From the NCBI GenBank assembly GCA_000470055.1, contig HG326877.1, positions 1,439,661 through 1,503,660 of the forward strand: a DNA stretch of 64,000 nt. The letters run 5' to 3'. This DNA comes from Campylobacter coli 76339 (GTDB taxonomy: Bacteria; Campylobacterota; Campylobacteria; Campylobacterales; Campylobacteraceae). The position numbers were made by a program, and so were the translations under genes. The notes beneath the pieces were generated by a model. It was not told the DNA's origin. It did not search any database and worked only from the letters and a program-made list of their open reading frames with translations. Numbering within the stretch: the first letter of the stretch is position 1; every line of letters starts with the position of its first letter. Positions 10,687 to 21,314 of this stretch are shown in pieces.

Positions 10687-11777
10687 TATTCACCGTTGAC
10701 AAGTTTATCTATAAGTTCTTTAACACTGATTAATTTTTCTAAACGGTAGCCGTTAGCCCCTGTAAAAAACAATCCTGTTTCTTTTTTTCCTGACCATGCA
10801 TCAAAAAGCCTATCGGCTATACAATAGCCCACCTTTGTCGCTTCCTTACCTCGGCCACACGGTGCTACACAGTTACTGATACAATTGATCTTTGGCCCCA
10901 TTCTTTTATCGACTAAATCAAGTAAATTAGTCCTTACTCCTCTTGCAGGATATCCTACTGGGGATTTGATAAGTTCTATATCTTCTTCTTTGCATGCAAG
11001 CAATACACTTTTAAACTCATCGCTCGCATCGCATTCAAAAGTTCCTATAAAACGAGTTCCCATTTGAACCCCGCTAGCACCTAAAGAAATGGCATTTTCT
11101 ATATCTTTCTTATCCCAAATTCCACCCGCTGCAATCACTGGAAAAGAACCCCAATTTTTTGCTTCTTCAACCACAGGTGCAATTAAATTTTCAAGTTGAT
11201 AATTAGGATCTAAACATTGCTCGTAAGTAAAACCTTGATGTCCTCCACTCTTAGGTCCTTCAAGTACAACAGCATCAGGCAGACGGTTATATCTACTTTG
11301 CCATCTTTTGCAGATGATTTTTAAAGCTTTAGGTGAAGAGATGATAGGTACTAAAGCAACATCAGGGAAATCTGCTGTAAATTCAGGCAAGTTAGTAGGA
11401 AGTCCTGCACCCGAAACTATAATATTAAAACCCACTTCACAGGCATCACGAGCGATTCTTGCATAATCATTGCTTGCACATAAAATATTACAACCCAAAG
11501 GCGCATCACCGCAAACTTTTCTTGCGTTATTTATCAAAGTTTGCAAGCCTTCTCTTGAATAAAAATTTTCACTGCCATAAGGCTTAGCATTCAGCTCTTT
11601 ACTGATATGGGTGCGGTTTTCATAGTATCCTGTTCCAACAGATGAAATGATACCAAGACCACCATTTAATGATACAGCCGAAGCCAACTTATCCCAGCTT
11701 ATACCAAGCCCCATTCCGCCTTGAAAAATAGGATATTTTATAGTGTGTTTTCCTATTTGAAGAGATTTTAAACTCAT
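10686..11777 (-). CDS. Nitronate monooxygenase-like FMN oxidoreductase
   Basis: A 363-aa TIM-barrel protein of the nitronate monooxygenase / 2-nitropropane dioxygenase family. Visible marks are the N-terminal [10 protein letters not shown], the His loop GPKSGGHQG, the FMN-phosphate segment VIAAGGIW...[11 protein letters not shown], and a Cys-containing tail ([12 protein letters not shown]). Family members oxidise toxic nitronates or resemble FabK enoyl-ACP reductase. The substrate is not decided here. It overlaps tyrS by 4 bp and amiA by one base. Confidence 0.82.
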   Translation of the reverse strand: MSLKSLQIGKHTIKYPIFQGGMGLGISWDKLASAVSLNGGLGIISSVGTGYYENRTHISKELNAKPYGSENFYSREGLQTLINNARKVCGDAPLGCNILCASNDYARIARDACEVGFNIIVSGAGLPTNLPEFTADFPDVALVPIISSPKALKIICKRWQSRYNRLPDAVVLEGPKSGGHQGFTYEQCLDPNYQLENLIAPVVEEAKNWGSFPVIAAGGIWDKKDIENAISLGASGVQMGTRFIGTFECDASDEFKSVLLACKEEDIELIKSPVGYPARGVRTNLLDLVDKRMGPKINCISNCVAPCGRGKEATKVGYCIADRLFDAWSGKKETGLFFTGANGYRLEKLISVKELIDKLVNGE

Positions 11778-12979
11778 ATATTCACCTTTAATTTTGCAAA
11801 TTTTCTCTTACCTACTTGTAAAATATACTCCCCTACGCTAAGTTGCATTTGTTCATCACTTACTTTTTGTGAATTTACACTCACTGCATTTGCATTGATA
11901 CTTCTTCTTGCTGCAGAGGTAGAATTTTCCAAACCACATTCTACTAAAGCCTTAGCAAGCCAAATTTCGCCTTGTATCTCAAATTCTTTTATATCGCTTG
12001 GCAAAGCATTTCCACTATGCACGCTGTCAAATTCGGCTTTTGCAGCTTTAGCACTTTTTTCATCATGAAAACGCGTAGTAATCTCTAGTGCTAAGTTTTC
12101 TTTAGCAAGTTTAGGATGTAAACTACCACTAGAAATTTCTTTTTTCATATCTTCAATTTCTTCCAAGCTTTTAGTGCTTAAAAGCTCGTAATAACGCCAC
12201 ATTAACTCATCGCTAATACTTAAAATTTTAGCATACATATCATTAGCTTTTTCTGTGACACCGATATAATTTCCCAAGCTTTTACTCATTTTATTTACAC
12301 CATCTAAACCTTCTAAAAGAGGCATCATCATCACAGCTTGTTCTTTTCCGGTATTGTAAATTCTTTGCAGGGTTCTTCCCATTAAAAGATTGAATTTTTG
12401 ATCCGTTCCGCCCATTTCTATGTCACATTTTAAAGCTACACTATCGTATCCTTGAAGCAAAGGATATAAAAATTCACATATAGAAATAGGACTTTGCTCT
12501 CTAAAACGCTTTGTAAAATCATCGCGTTCTAGCATTCTTGCCACACTAAAGGTTGAAGTAAGTTCTACTATCCCAGCAGCTCCTAGTTCATTAAGCCATT
12601 GAGAATTGAATTTTAACTGTGTCTTTTGTGGATCTAAAATCTTAAATACCTGCTCTTCGTAAGTCTTAGCATTTTTTAATACTTGTTCTTTATCAAGTTT
12701 TTTGCGCGTAACACTTTTTCCGGTAGGATCGCCAATTTGTCCTGTAAAATCACCGATTAAAAATTGGACTATAGCTCCGTGTTTTTGCAAGTATGCCATT
12801 TTTGTTAAAACCACACTATGTCCTAGGTGCAAATCAGGTGCAGTAGGATCAAAACCCGCTTTTACGAAAAAATTTTCGCCCTTTTCGTAATAATTTTTGA
12901 TCAAATTTTCAATTCTTTCTTCATCGATGATTTCTGCACACCCTCGTTTGATTTCCACAAGTATATTTTTTATATCCAT
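11774..12979 (-). CDS. tyrS: Tyrosyl-tRNA synthetase
   Basis: A 401-aa class I synthetase. The HIGH-type signature is HLGH (51-54) and the KMSKS loop is intact (NKMSKSLGN). The C-terminus has an S4 RNA-binding domain ([13 protein letters not shown]...). It charges tRNA-Tyr. Fifteen bp separate it from spoT upstream. Confidence 0.96.
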   Translation of the reverse strand: MDIKNILVEIKRGCAEIIDEERIENLIKNYYEKGENFFVKAGFDPTAPDLHLGHSVVLTKMAYLQKHGAIVQFLIGDFTGQIGDPTGKSVTRKKLDKEQVLKNAKTYEEQVFKILDPQKTQLKFNSQWLNELGAAGIVELTSTFSVARMLERDDFTKRFREQSPISICEFLYPLLQGYDSVALKCDIEMGGTDQKFNLLMGRTLQRIYNTGKEQAVMMMPLLEGLDGVNKMSKSLGNYIGVTEKANDMYAKILSISDELMWRYYELLSTKSLEEIEDMKKEISSGSLHPKLAKENLALEITTRFHDEKSAKAAKAEFDSVHSGNALPSDIKEFEIQGEIWLAKALVECGLENSTSAARRSINANAVSVNSQKVSDEQMQLSVGEYILQVGKRKFAKLKVNI

Positions 12980-12994
12980 TTTCTACCTTTTAGT

Positions 12995-15190
12995 TTAAGC
13001 TTCTTTATAAGCATCATTTAATGAAGTAAAATCTAAAATTTTACAATAAGATTTCAACCTATCTCGGACATTGTCAGGATTTATATTGTCAGGAATTTCT
13101 ATCGTGATTTCAAAATAATCCACCACGGTATTAGTATCACTTGACAAATTAATCGTTAATAAATTAATCTGCATTTTAGCTAAAACTGCCAAAAACTCTG
13201 CTAAAACTCCTTTTTTATTTTCCAAAGAAAAGATTAATTTATACGATTTGGGTACATTAGAATCCCATTTAATCAAAACCATGTCTTTGTTATTATCTAT
13301 CATTTTATCCGCTCTATCGCAGAGTTTATGATGGACTATGGCATTTCCATTCTCGATAAATGCAAGCACCGCATCGCCTCTTTTTGGATGACAACAATGA
13401 TCAAAGTCTACATTGGCAACTTTATGATTTGAATATAGCAAAAAGTTTCCAATTTTTTGCTCTTTGATTTCATATTTATCAAACCAATAAGATTTTTTAG
13501 CATATTTTTTAAGCCCGTTAACCATGTCTTTTAAATAAGCACTATCACTAGCTACCTGTCGTATACGCCTACCCAAATTCTCTTTTTCAATCCAGCTTTC
13601 TATCTTGCTTTTATCTACGCCAAAAATGAAGCTTAGCATATTTATCGCACTTAAAAGATTGATTTCCCTCATTTTTTGCTTACAAAATTCTCTTATGCTT
13701 GCTTTTGCTTTTCCTGTTTTTACACTGTCAATCCAAGAACAACGATAGAATTTATCATTAGAAGTTACAACCCGCACTATATCTCCATTTTTAAGCTCGG
13801 TTAAAAGAGGAACTTTTACACGGTTAACATAAGCACTTTTTGCATGAAGCCCTACTTTAGTATGCACTTCATAAGCAAAATCAAGCACAGTAGCCCCTCG
13901 CGGTAGGGTAAAAATTTCGCCCTTTGGAGAGTAAACGGCCACATCTTCCACATAAAGACTGTCTTTTGCATACTCATAAAGTTCAACGGCATTATAATCT
14001 TCTGCATTTTCAAGATTGTTTGTGCTTTGCATTGAAATATCAGTAAGCCAATCAAGTCGTGGAGCTACAACGCTTCCGTCCTCTTTGTATTTCCAATGCG
14101 CAGCTATACCAAATTCAGCAATTTTATGCATATCAAAAGTACGAATTTGTGCTTCGATAATATTTTTCGTATCAAAAAGAGTGGTGTGTATCGTTTGGTA
14201 ACCATTTTGCTTTGGCAAAGCTATATAATCTTTAAAACGCGAAACCAAAGGATTAAAATTTGTATGCAAAACCCCTAAAGCCAGATAACAATCGCTCACA
14301 TTTTCAACCAAAATCCGCACGCCAAGTAGATCCAGTACTTCTTCTATACCCACGCCTTTTCTTTGCATTTTAAGATAGATAGAATAACTGTGCTTGATGC
14401 GTTTTTGAATCTGAAAACTTCCTTGCCTAAAGCCATTACTAAGAAATAAAAGCTCGATTTTTGAAATAAATTCATTAAGCCCTAGTTGCATTTGCTGATC
14501 GTTTGAATTGATATAATTATCGATAAGCTTATACTCATCAGGCATTAAATATTTAAAACTTAAATCTTCCAAATAATTCTTAATGCTAGAAATTCCAAGT
14601 CTATGCGCTATGGGTGCATAAACGACTAAAGTTTCTTCGCTAATACGCTTTTGCTTATCTGGTCTTAAGGCGTCTAGGGTTAGCATATTGTGAAGTCTAT
14701 CGCAAAGTTTTACCACCAAAACCCCAACATCTTCAATACTTGCCAAAAGCATATTTCTAAATGTAAGAGCGGATTTGGTTAAACTTTTCTTTGATTTTGA
14801 AGGAATGAGATTGTCTTCTCTGATTTCTACGATTTTTGTAAGGCCTAAAACAAGTTTTAAAACTTCGGATCCAAACTGATCTCTAAGTTCTTCTTCAGTA
14901 CATTGCGTATCTTCGATCACATCATGCAAAAGTGCAGCTAAAATCGAAGCTTTATTTTCACTTAGAAAAGCAACTAAGCATGCGACTAGGATAGGATGAA
15001 CCGCATAAGGTTCTCCACTTTTTCTTATCTGACCTTCGTGGGACTTTATGCAATAATCCACAGCCTTTTCTACAATAGCATCCTCTTGACAAATGCTAAA
15101 AAGAAGTTCTTTTGCTCTTGTTAAATCTCTACAATTTTTAATATCTTCAATGAGTTTTTCGAGCAATAATTCCTCATCGACTGTTTTCAA
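12995..15190 (-). CDS. spoT: SpoT/Rel bifunctional (p)ppGpp synthetase/hydrolase
   Basis: A 731-aa long RSH protein, which makes and degrades (p)ppGpp in the stringent response. Domains in order: HD hydrolase ([12 protein letters not shown]...[17 protein letters not shown]), synthetase (about 230-345, ending [24 protein letters not shown]), TGS ([22 protein letters not shown]) and C-terminal ACT ([19 protein letters not shown]). No second RSH lies in the window, and campylobacters normally have one. The start overlaps the rpoZ end by 17 bp. Confidence 0.95.
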   Translation of the reverse strand: MKTVDEELLLEKLIEDIKNCRDLTRAKELLFSICQEDAIVEKAVDYCIKSHEGQIRKSGEPYAVHPILVACLVAFLSENKASILAALLHDVIEDTQCTEEELRDQFGSEVLKLVLGLTKIVEIREDNLIPSKSKKSLTKSALTFRNMLLASIEDVGVLVVKLCDRLHNMLTLDALRPDKQKRISEETLVVYAPIAHRLGISSIKNYLEDLSFKYLMPDEYKLIDNYINSNDQQMQLGLNEFISKIELLFLSNGFRQGSFQIQKRIKHSYSIYLKMQRKGVGIEEVLDLLGVRILVENVSDCYLALGVLHTNFNPLVSRFKDYIALPKQNGYQTIHTTLFDTKNIIEAQIRTFDMHKIAEFGIAAHWKYKEDGSVVAPRLDWLTDISMQSTNNLENAEDYNAVELYEYAKDSLYVEDVAVYSPKGEIFTLPRGATVLDFAYEVHTKVGLHAKSAYVNRVKVPLLTELKNGDIVRVVTSNDKFYRCSWIDSVKTGKAKASIREFCKQKMREINLLSAINMLSFIFGVDKSKIESWIEKENLGRRIRQVASDSAYLKDMVNGLKKYAKKSYWFDKYEIKEQKIGNFLLYSNHKVANVDFDHCCHPKRGDAVLAFIENGNAIVHHKLCDRADKMIDNNKDMVLIKWDSNVPKSYKLIFSLENKKGVLAEFLAVLAKMQINLLTINLSSDTNTVVDYFEITIEIPDNINPDNVRDRLKSYCKILDFTSLNDAYKEA

Positions 15191-15398
15191 CTAGACCCTC
15201 TAAAGTGATTTTATTTTCTGCTATCTCGTATAAAGCAATATCAGCAAATTTAAATTTATTTTTATCAACATCTACTAAAGGTGCTGCACCATCAGCCAAT
15301 TGCTCTGCTCTTTTTGCAACAACCAAAGAAAGACGGTAACGATCATCTCCCATTTTTTCTAGTGCTTTAGCTGCTATTTCTTCTATTCTCTTTTCCAT
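15174..15398 (-). CDS. rpoZ: RNA polymerase omega subunit
   Basis: A 74-aa omega subunit with the conserved N-terminal block ([31 protein letters not shown]). Omega stabilises beta-prime and, in many proteobacteria, forms part of a ppGpp-binding site on RNA polymerase. The 17-bp overlap with spoT couples the enzyme for the signal to one of its receptors. pyrH lies 13 bp upstream. Confidence 0.95.
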   Translation of the reverse strand: MEKRIEEIAAKALEKMGDDRYRLSLVVAKRAEQLADGAAPLVDVDKNKFKFADIALYEIAENKITLEGLVENSR

Positions 15399-15411
15399 TG
15401 TTTCTCCTTGA

Positions 15412-16137
<726 letters not shown>

Positions 16138-16179
16138 TTAATCAACTCGAAATTATATTGAAAATTCCATTAAATTTAG

Positions 16180-17382
16180 CTAATTTAAGCTAATAAGTTC
16201 TAAAGGATTGATATGAAAATTCTTTTGTGTTACTTCAAAAGTTAAATCATTTTTTATCCTGCCTACTACCGCACCTTTTTTTACATTTTTACCCACTTTG
16301 ATATTAGGCGCTATCTTATCCAAGTGTGCATAAATAGTATGAATTCCATTATCATGTTCGACTATCACAACTCTTGCAAGCATACTTGTATCTTTGGCAA
16401 AAACTATCTTTCCATCCAAAACACTTTTTACCACAGCATCTGATTTTTTGCTTCTTAAAACAACATTTTCATTGAAAATTTTAATATTATAAACAGGATC
16501 GATATAATTTCCAAATTTTTGCTTTACAGTAAAGGATTCTAAAGGAGCTATAGTTTTTTTACCTATATAGCGCTTAGTAGTGCTTCCTTGATAGCTAGAA
16601 CCAATTTGACGAATTTTTTGAGTATTGTTAGTGATTTTGCTATCGCTAACAACTTTTTGGGTTTGTTTTTTGTCTTCTTGTTTACTTTCTATAATTTTTA
16701 ACTGATTTAGAGTTTTTCTTAACTCATCTTGCTGATCTTGTAAATTCTCGAGTTTCTTAGCATAAATCGCACGATCGGTTTTTTGCTTATTGATTTCTTT
16801 AACTTGCTTTTGTCTTAGATTTTGAAGTTTTGCTAATTGAGCATTGTAATCTTTTAAATCTTCATTGATTTTTTTAATTTGACTTTGCTTGCTATCGATC
16901 AGTTTGCTTATATCCTCATAATCCTTAGAAAGCTTAAAAATTTCATCTTGTAAAATTTTATCCAAGCCGCCTAAAACTTCAAAAGCCATAAAGCTTTCCT
17001 TGCTTTCAACATAACCTTGCGGTATAGGTAAATCATAAGCAAAATCTTTAGCCATTAAGGCTATAAGCTTGCCTTCCATACTGGCTTTGCTTTTTAAAAG
17101 ATCTGTATTTTGGCTTGTGAGCAAATTTAAGTCTTTATTTTGTGCCTTGGCTCGAGCTTCAAGCTTAAGGGTTTGAGAATTAAGAGTTTCGATTTGAGCA
17201 CTCAGTTCTTTTAAACTCTTTTCTCCATTTAATATATCATTTGCCAAATCTTCAAGTTTTTTATTTACCTGCTCTTGAATGCGTTTATTTTCTGCTAAGT
17301 TCTTGGTTTTTTCATTGATAGCATTAGCATAAATTTCATTGCTTAAGTAAAAAAAACAAAGAAAAATTAAAATTTTTCTCAT
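16180..17382 (-). CDS. EnvC-like coiled-coil protein with a degenerate LytM (M23) domain
   Basis: A 400-aa exported protein: signal peptide 1-19, long coiled coil (about 25-235), then a LytM/M23 fold (about 285-395). The zinc site looks broken. Where active LytM enzymes have HxGxD this reads YNIKIFN, and the last HxH is replaced in DLTFEV. Only the His of YAHL remains. EnvC and NlpD proteins have lost Zn binding in the same way and activate amidases instead of cutting wall. It overlaps ftsX by 4 bp, so it is the likely periplasmic arm of FtsEX, acting on AmiA. It is usually annotated simply as an M23 peptidase. Confidence 0.85.
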   Translation of the reverse strand: MRKILIFLCFFYLSNEIYANAINEKTKNLAENKRIQEQVNKKLEDLANDILNGEKSLKELSAQIETLNSQTLKLEARAKAQNKDLNLLTSQNTDLLKSKASMEGKLIALMAKDFAYDLPIPQGYVESKESFMAFEVLGGLDKILQDEIFKLSKDYEDISKLIDSKQSQIKKINEDLKDYNAQLAKLQNLRQKQVKEINKQKTDRAIYAKKLENLQDQQDELRKTLNQLKIIESKQEDKKQTQKVVSDSKITNNTQKIRQIGSSYQGSTTKRYIGKKTIAPLESFTVKQKFGNYIDPVYNIKIFNENVVLRSKKSDAVVKSVLDGKIVFAKDTSMLARVVIVEHDNGIHTIYAHLDKIAPNIKVGKNVKKGAVVGRIKNDLTFEVTQKNFHINPLELISLN

Positions 17383-18185
17383 TTCTTCACCCTAAACATC
17401 ACCGAATTTACGCACAATAAGCATACAAATAAAGTGGCTAAAAAAATCACACCCAAATGCACGATAAAATTAATAGGAGGCAAGATAATATCAACCGCCT
17501 TTAGACTATCTTGAACTATAGAAAGATCGTAAATTTGTGTGAAAAATATAAACAAAACAATAAAAGCGATAAAACAATCCACTACTACAATCTTATACAG
17601 CATGAAAGATCTAAACCAAAAAGGTGCACCAAACAAGCACATAATCTCTACGCGTTCGGTGTGTTCAAAAAGCCAAATTCTCATTTGCTTTAAAAATAAA
17701 ACAAAGGAAAGCAAGATAATGATAAATAAAAATAGCCAAAATACAAATTTCATCAAAACAAGTAAAGAATAAACCTTATCATGCGTTTTAGCAAAAGTTT
17801 CAACTTTACTAATGCTTGGTATGCTTAAAAGCTGATTTTTAATAGTATTAAGCTCATTTTGCGTAGGCAAATAATCAAGTTTAATGCTATAAAATTTAGG
17901 TAAAGAATCTCGCAAAACTTTTAAATTTTTATCAGAAACATCATTTTTTAAACGCTCTATCAAATCCTTAGGATCTAATAATTCCAAACTAGAAAAAGAA
18001 GAAAGTTTGGTTTTTATAACATTCTTATCAAGTTCGGTAGAGCTTGCGACAATGATATTATAATCTTTATTGACAAGCTCTTCGTAGTATTTTAAAGTAG
18101 CATTTGTAAGTAAAATAAACTCAAAGGCAAACATCATAAAAAGCAAAGGCAAAATCAAAGATAAGTGAGTTTTAAAAAATTTCAT
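17379..18185 (-). CDS. ftsX: FtsX, cell-division ABC-type permease
   Basis: A 268-aa membrane protein. One N-terminal helix (about 10-30) is followed by an extracytoplasmic domain of about 130 residues. Three more helices follow (about 152-172, 195-222, 238-262), the FtsX/MacB-type topology. With FtsE it couples ATP hydrolysis to activation of wall hydrolases. The overlap with the EnvC-like gene and the 14-bp overlap with ftsE indicate one unit. Confidence 0.91.
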   Translation of the reverse strand: MKFFKTHLSLILPLLFMMFAFEFILLTNATLKYYEELVNKDYNIIVASSTELDKNVIKTKLSSFSSLELLDPKDLIERLKNDVSDKNLKVLRDSLPKFYSIKLDYLPTQNELNTIKNQLLSIPSISKVETFAKTHDKVYSLLVLMKFVFWLFLFIIILLSFVLFLKQMRIWLFEHTERVEIMCLFGAPFWFRSFMLYKIVVVDCFIAFIVLFIFFTQIYDLSIVQDSLKAVDIILPPINFIVHLGVIFLATLFVCLLCVNSVMFRVKK

Positions 18186-18837
18186 TCATATTTCCATTTT
18201 CTATATTGAAACGACGATAATTCAGTCTTAAATTGCTCGGAATTCTATGCGTAACCACCACAACACAAGTACCTAAAAGCTCTCTAGCTGATTTTAAAAG
18301 TGTCCAAATAATATCCGAAGAATACTCGTCCAAATTTCCCGTAGGCTCATCGCAAAGCAAAAGCTTAGGATTGTGCGCTAAAGCTCTAGCCATAGCGACT
18401 CTTTGCTGCTCTCCTCCGCTTAGCTGGTTAGGCAATTTATCTGCTTTAAATGTCAAATTTACATGCTTTAAAAGCTTACTAGCTTGATCATGGCAAACTT
18501 TCTTACTATAACCTTTGATCATAAGAGGAAGCATGACATTTTTTTCCACGCTGTATTCTTGTATAAGTCTATAGTCTTGAAAAATAATACCGATTTGCTG
18601 ACGCAATTTTAAAAGCTCTAAATTTCCGATCTTTCGCATAGAAGATCCGCATACTTCAAGCTGACCTGAAAGGAGTTCTAAATCCCCATAAAAAGATTTC
18701 AACAGAGTGCTTTTTCCACTTCCACTTTTACCTGTAATAAATACAAAATCATCATCTTTAAAAGTAAAGCTAGCTTCTTTGATAACTAATTCATCATAAC
18801 CTAAAGAAAGTTTATGTGCTTGAATTAAATTTGACAT
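18172..18837 (-). CDS. ftsE: FtsE, cell-division ATPase
   Basis: A 221-aa ABC ATPase with Walker A GKSGSGKST (36-44), signature LSGGEQQRV and Walker B LLLCDEPT. I place the start at 18837 (MSNLIQAHKL) because AGAGG sits five bases upstream. An upstream in-frame ATG at 18858 would add seven residues and swallow that site. It forms FtsEX with the next gene. Confidence 0.92.
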   Translation of the reverse strand: MSNLIQAHKLSLGYDELVIKEASFTFKDDDFVFITGKSGSGKSTLLKSFYGDLELLSGQLEVCGSSMRKIGNLELLKLRQQIGIIFQDYRLIQEYSVEKNVMLPLMIKGYSKKVCHDQASKLLKHVNLTFKADKLPNQLSGGEQQRVAMARALAHNPKLLLCDEPTGNLDEYSSDIIWTLLKSARELLGTCVVVVTHRIPSNLRLNYRRFNIENGNMNEIF

Positions 18838-18885
18838 TCCATCCTCTTTGAATTTCAAAATTCGTAAATTATGCTTTATTTTTAC

Positions 18886-20082
18886 TTAATTTTCAAGAAA
18901 ATGATCTGTATTAAAATGAAATTTAATACTTTCCTTAAGCATTTTTATAGCTTTTAAATTTTCTTGTATTTTAAAAGGCTCCTTAAAAACAAAGCTAATC
19001 GTCTCATCTATATGTAAATAACAGTGCTCAGGCTTATTAAAAGCACCAAAGGCTATCTTCAACAATAAACTTTCCCCTTGCTTATAAATATTTTCAAAAT
19101 GCAAGAAGAAATCCTCTTTTTTCAGGGTAAAGTTTTTAAAATTTTTCTCCAAAAGCATTAAATCATTTCTGCTTAAATGCATATCTGAAAAATCAAATTC
19201 TTCTACAAAGATATCGTTTTCTTCCTTGTCTAAATTCCACACCCAAAGATCATAAATATCTTTTTCTTGTCTTTTCCATCTATCTTCGTATTTGCTAGAA
19301 ATTTCTAAATTTTCATTTTTTCTAATGCTAAATTGTGGCGATGAGAATTCCAAAAATTCCTTAAGAGTAAAATCAAAATACTCATAACTATCCGTTCTAA
19401 GTTCAAAAACTCCTTGTGCTGTAAGTACTCTTGCGCATTCTTTGCAAAATGCTTTAGAAATAACACGGCGATGAGGCTTTTTATCCCAAGGAACTGGAAA
19501 GTGTAAGAAAATTTTTTCTATAGAATGAGATTGAAGAACGCTTAGTAAAAGCCTAGCATCACTTTGAATTAATAAAATATTATCAATACCCTGTGCTTTT
19601 GCAAGCTTTGCTACCTGTGTGATGGCTGGATTATAAATTTCTATCCCAAGGATTAAAACTTGAGGATTGTTTTTAGCTTGATAAAGCAAATGCCTTCCTG
19701 AACCAAAGCCGATTTCAATGTAAATTTTGCCTCCAAGTCTTGCTAGCACCTCTTCAAAATCATTAGCAATTAAAGGAGTTTTTTCAGCCAAAGCATTGTT
19801 TTTTACACCGAAAGCCTCGCTGATAATATCTTCGCAAAAATATTGTTTAAAGATATCTAAAGCCTTGTGCAAATAAGCTATTTTAGAAGGTTTGGTATGT
19901 TTATCTACCTTAACTACAAATTCATTTTCTCCTTTTTTAATCTGTAGAAAAAAGCTTTCTTCTTTAACCTTTGTATAGATTAAATTCACATTGTCATTAT
20001 ATGCCATCCAAACAAATTCTACCCCATCTTTTTCAAAGGGTAGAATGATTTCTTTAAGTTTTATCGCTTTAAAATTTGGCAC
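18886..20082 (-). CDS. trmB: TrmB, tRNA (guanine-N7)-methyltransferase
   Basis: A 398-aa SAM-dependent enzyme that makes m7G46 in tRNA. The core has YIEIGFGSGRHLLYQA for SAM binding and the diagnostic IFLHFPVPWDKKPHRRVI. It is far longer than the E. coli enzyme (about 240 aa), with an N-terminal extension of about 110 residues and a C-terminal one of about 120, as in Campylobacter relatives. Its start overlaps the flpA stop by one base. Confidence 0.92.
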   Translation of the reverse strand: MPNFKAIKLKEIILPFEKDGVEFVWMAYNDNVNLIYTKVKEESFFLQIKKGENEFVVKVDKHTKPSKIAYLHKALDIFKQYFCEDIISEAFGVKNNALAEKTPLIANDFEEVLARLGGKIYIEIGFGSGRHLLYQAKNNPQVLILGIEIYNPAITQVAKLAKAQGIDNILLIQSDARLLLSVLQSHSIEKIFLHFPVPWDKKPHRRVISKAFCKECARVLTAQGVFELRTDSYEYFDFTLKEFLEFSSPQFSIRKNENLEISSKYEDRWKRQEKDIYDLWVWNLDKEENDIFVEEFDFSDMHLSRNDLMLLEKNFKNFTLKKEDFFLHFENIYKQGESLLLKIAFGAFNKPEHCYLHIDETISFVFKEPFKIQENLKAIKMLKESIKFHFNTDHFLEN

Positions 20083-21314
20083 TATTGCCCTGCCTTAACT
20101 CTTTTTGAAGGCTCTGAACGAAGACCAACAGAATCAATCGCTATAACCTCATAACTATACTCCACACCTGGCAAAGCTTTGATATCTTTTAGTCTTTTTT
20201 CTTTTATGCCCTTAAAAATAGCATCTTGATCTCCGCCATAGCGTCTAACTTCGTATTCAACTGCTCTAGAATCATTATCTATCCATTCTAGATCGATACC
20301 CTCACTTGTGCTTTGAGCTAAAATCACAGTAGGAGAAGACGGGAGTCCTAAGGTTTTGCCCTCTACTCCATTTTCAGGCATAGGACTTTCAAGCCCATCT
20401 ACATCCACCATGGTTACTTTATAATACTTGCTTTTTGCAGCACCCTCAACCCTATCTTCATAATAATTTTGCTCAGTTTTAGCCAAAAGAGTATAAGGAA
20501 GTAAACTTGAACTCGTAGAATAAACCTTATAATATGAAAAATCTTGATATTTAGGAGCATCCCAAGTCAAAATCACTTTATTAGAGCCATCTAAACTTGC
20601 ATTTAAATGCTCAACTTGAGGTGGCAAAGCCTTGCTTGTAGAATTTAAAACAGAACTTGGCTCACTTTGCACTCCGTCAAATCCAACAGCGATGATTCTG
20701 TAGCTGAAATTCTCCCCTGGTTTTAAATCCTCATCTATAAATTCAGCATTCAAGCGATTTTTTATCTCGGCGATTTTTTTAAATTCTTGCTCATCCGCCT
20801 TAGCTCTTTCTATGATATAAGAAGCCACTCTTGGATCTGGATGCGGACGCCAAATCAATTTGATTCGGCTAGGTAGATTTGTAATAGCTTGTGCAAAAGG
20901 GACAGCCTCTAATCTTGGCATAGTTTTTACTTCAACTACCTTTCCATCTTCTGAAATATGACCTTGATTGTTAAAACTTCTCATCATATAATAATATTTT
21001 GTATTTGGCTCAAGTTTAGCATCTACATAATGGGTTTGAAATTTATCTTTTATCGTCCCTATGAGCTTAAATTCAGGATTTGCATCACTTGAACGATATA
21101 AATAAAATCCTTTAATATTATCATCATACAAAGGCTCCCATTCAAACGCTATATTGCTAATATCACTCAAGCTTTTTAAATTTTCAATCTTTGGCAAGCT
21201 TTCATTAACTAAAAGTTCTTTACTAGAACCCACGCTAGAAAGTTGTGAAACACTACAAGCACTAAATAAAAGAGTCAAAGCACCCAAGCAAAGACTCAAG
21301 TGAAATTTTTTCAT
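20082..21314 (-). CDS. flpA: FlpA, fibronectin-binding type III-repeat lipoprotein
   Basis: A 410-aa surface lipoprotein with a lipobox LFSAC (Cys20) and three fibronectin type III-like domains (roughly 45-135, 137-232, 235-325) plus a further partial one. FlpA (Cj1279c) of C. jejuni is an adhesin for host fibronectin. The segment W155-V163 reads WRPHPDPRV and corresponds to the described binding motif WRPHPDFRV (from memory), with Pro replacing Phe. The start lies inside the end of the pseudouridine synthase gene (53-bp overlap), but the lipoprotein signal confirms it. Confidence 0.92.
   Translation of the reverse strand: MKKFHLSLCLGALTLLFSACSVSQLSSVGSSKELLVNESLPKIENLKSLSDISNIAFEWEPLYDDNIKGFYLYRSSDANPEFKLIGTIKDKFQTHYVDAKLEPNTKYYYMMRSFNNQGHISEDGKVVEVKTMPRLEAVPFAQAITNLPSRIKLIWRPHPDPRVASYIIERAKADEQEFKKIAEIKNRLNAEFIDEDLKPGENFSYRIIAVGFDGVQSEPSSVLNSTSKALPPQVEHLNASLDGSNKVILTWDAPKYQDFSYYKVYSTSSSLLPYTLLAKTEQNYYEDRVEGAAKSKYYKVTMVDVDGLESPMPENGVEGKTLGLPSSPTVILAQSTSEGIDLEWIDNDSRAVEYEVRRYGGDQDAIFKGIKEKRLKDIKALPGVEYSYEVIAIDSVGLRSEPSKRVKAGQ

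Noticed and set aside
18838-18858. Upstream ATG for FtsE
   Set aside because: It would include the ribosome binding site of the MSNLIQ start and is not part of the ABC fold.
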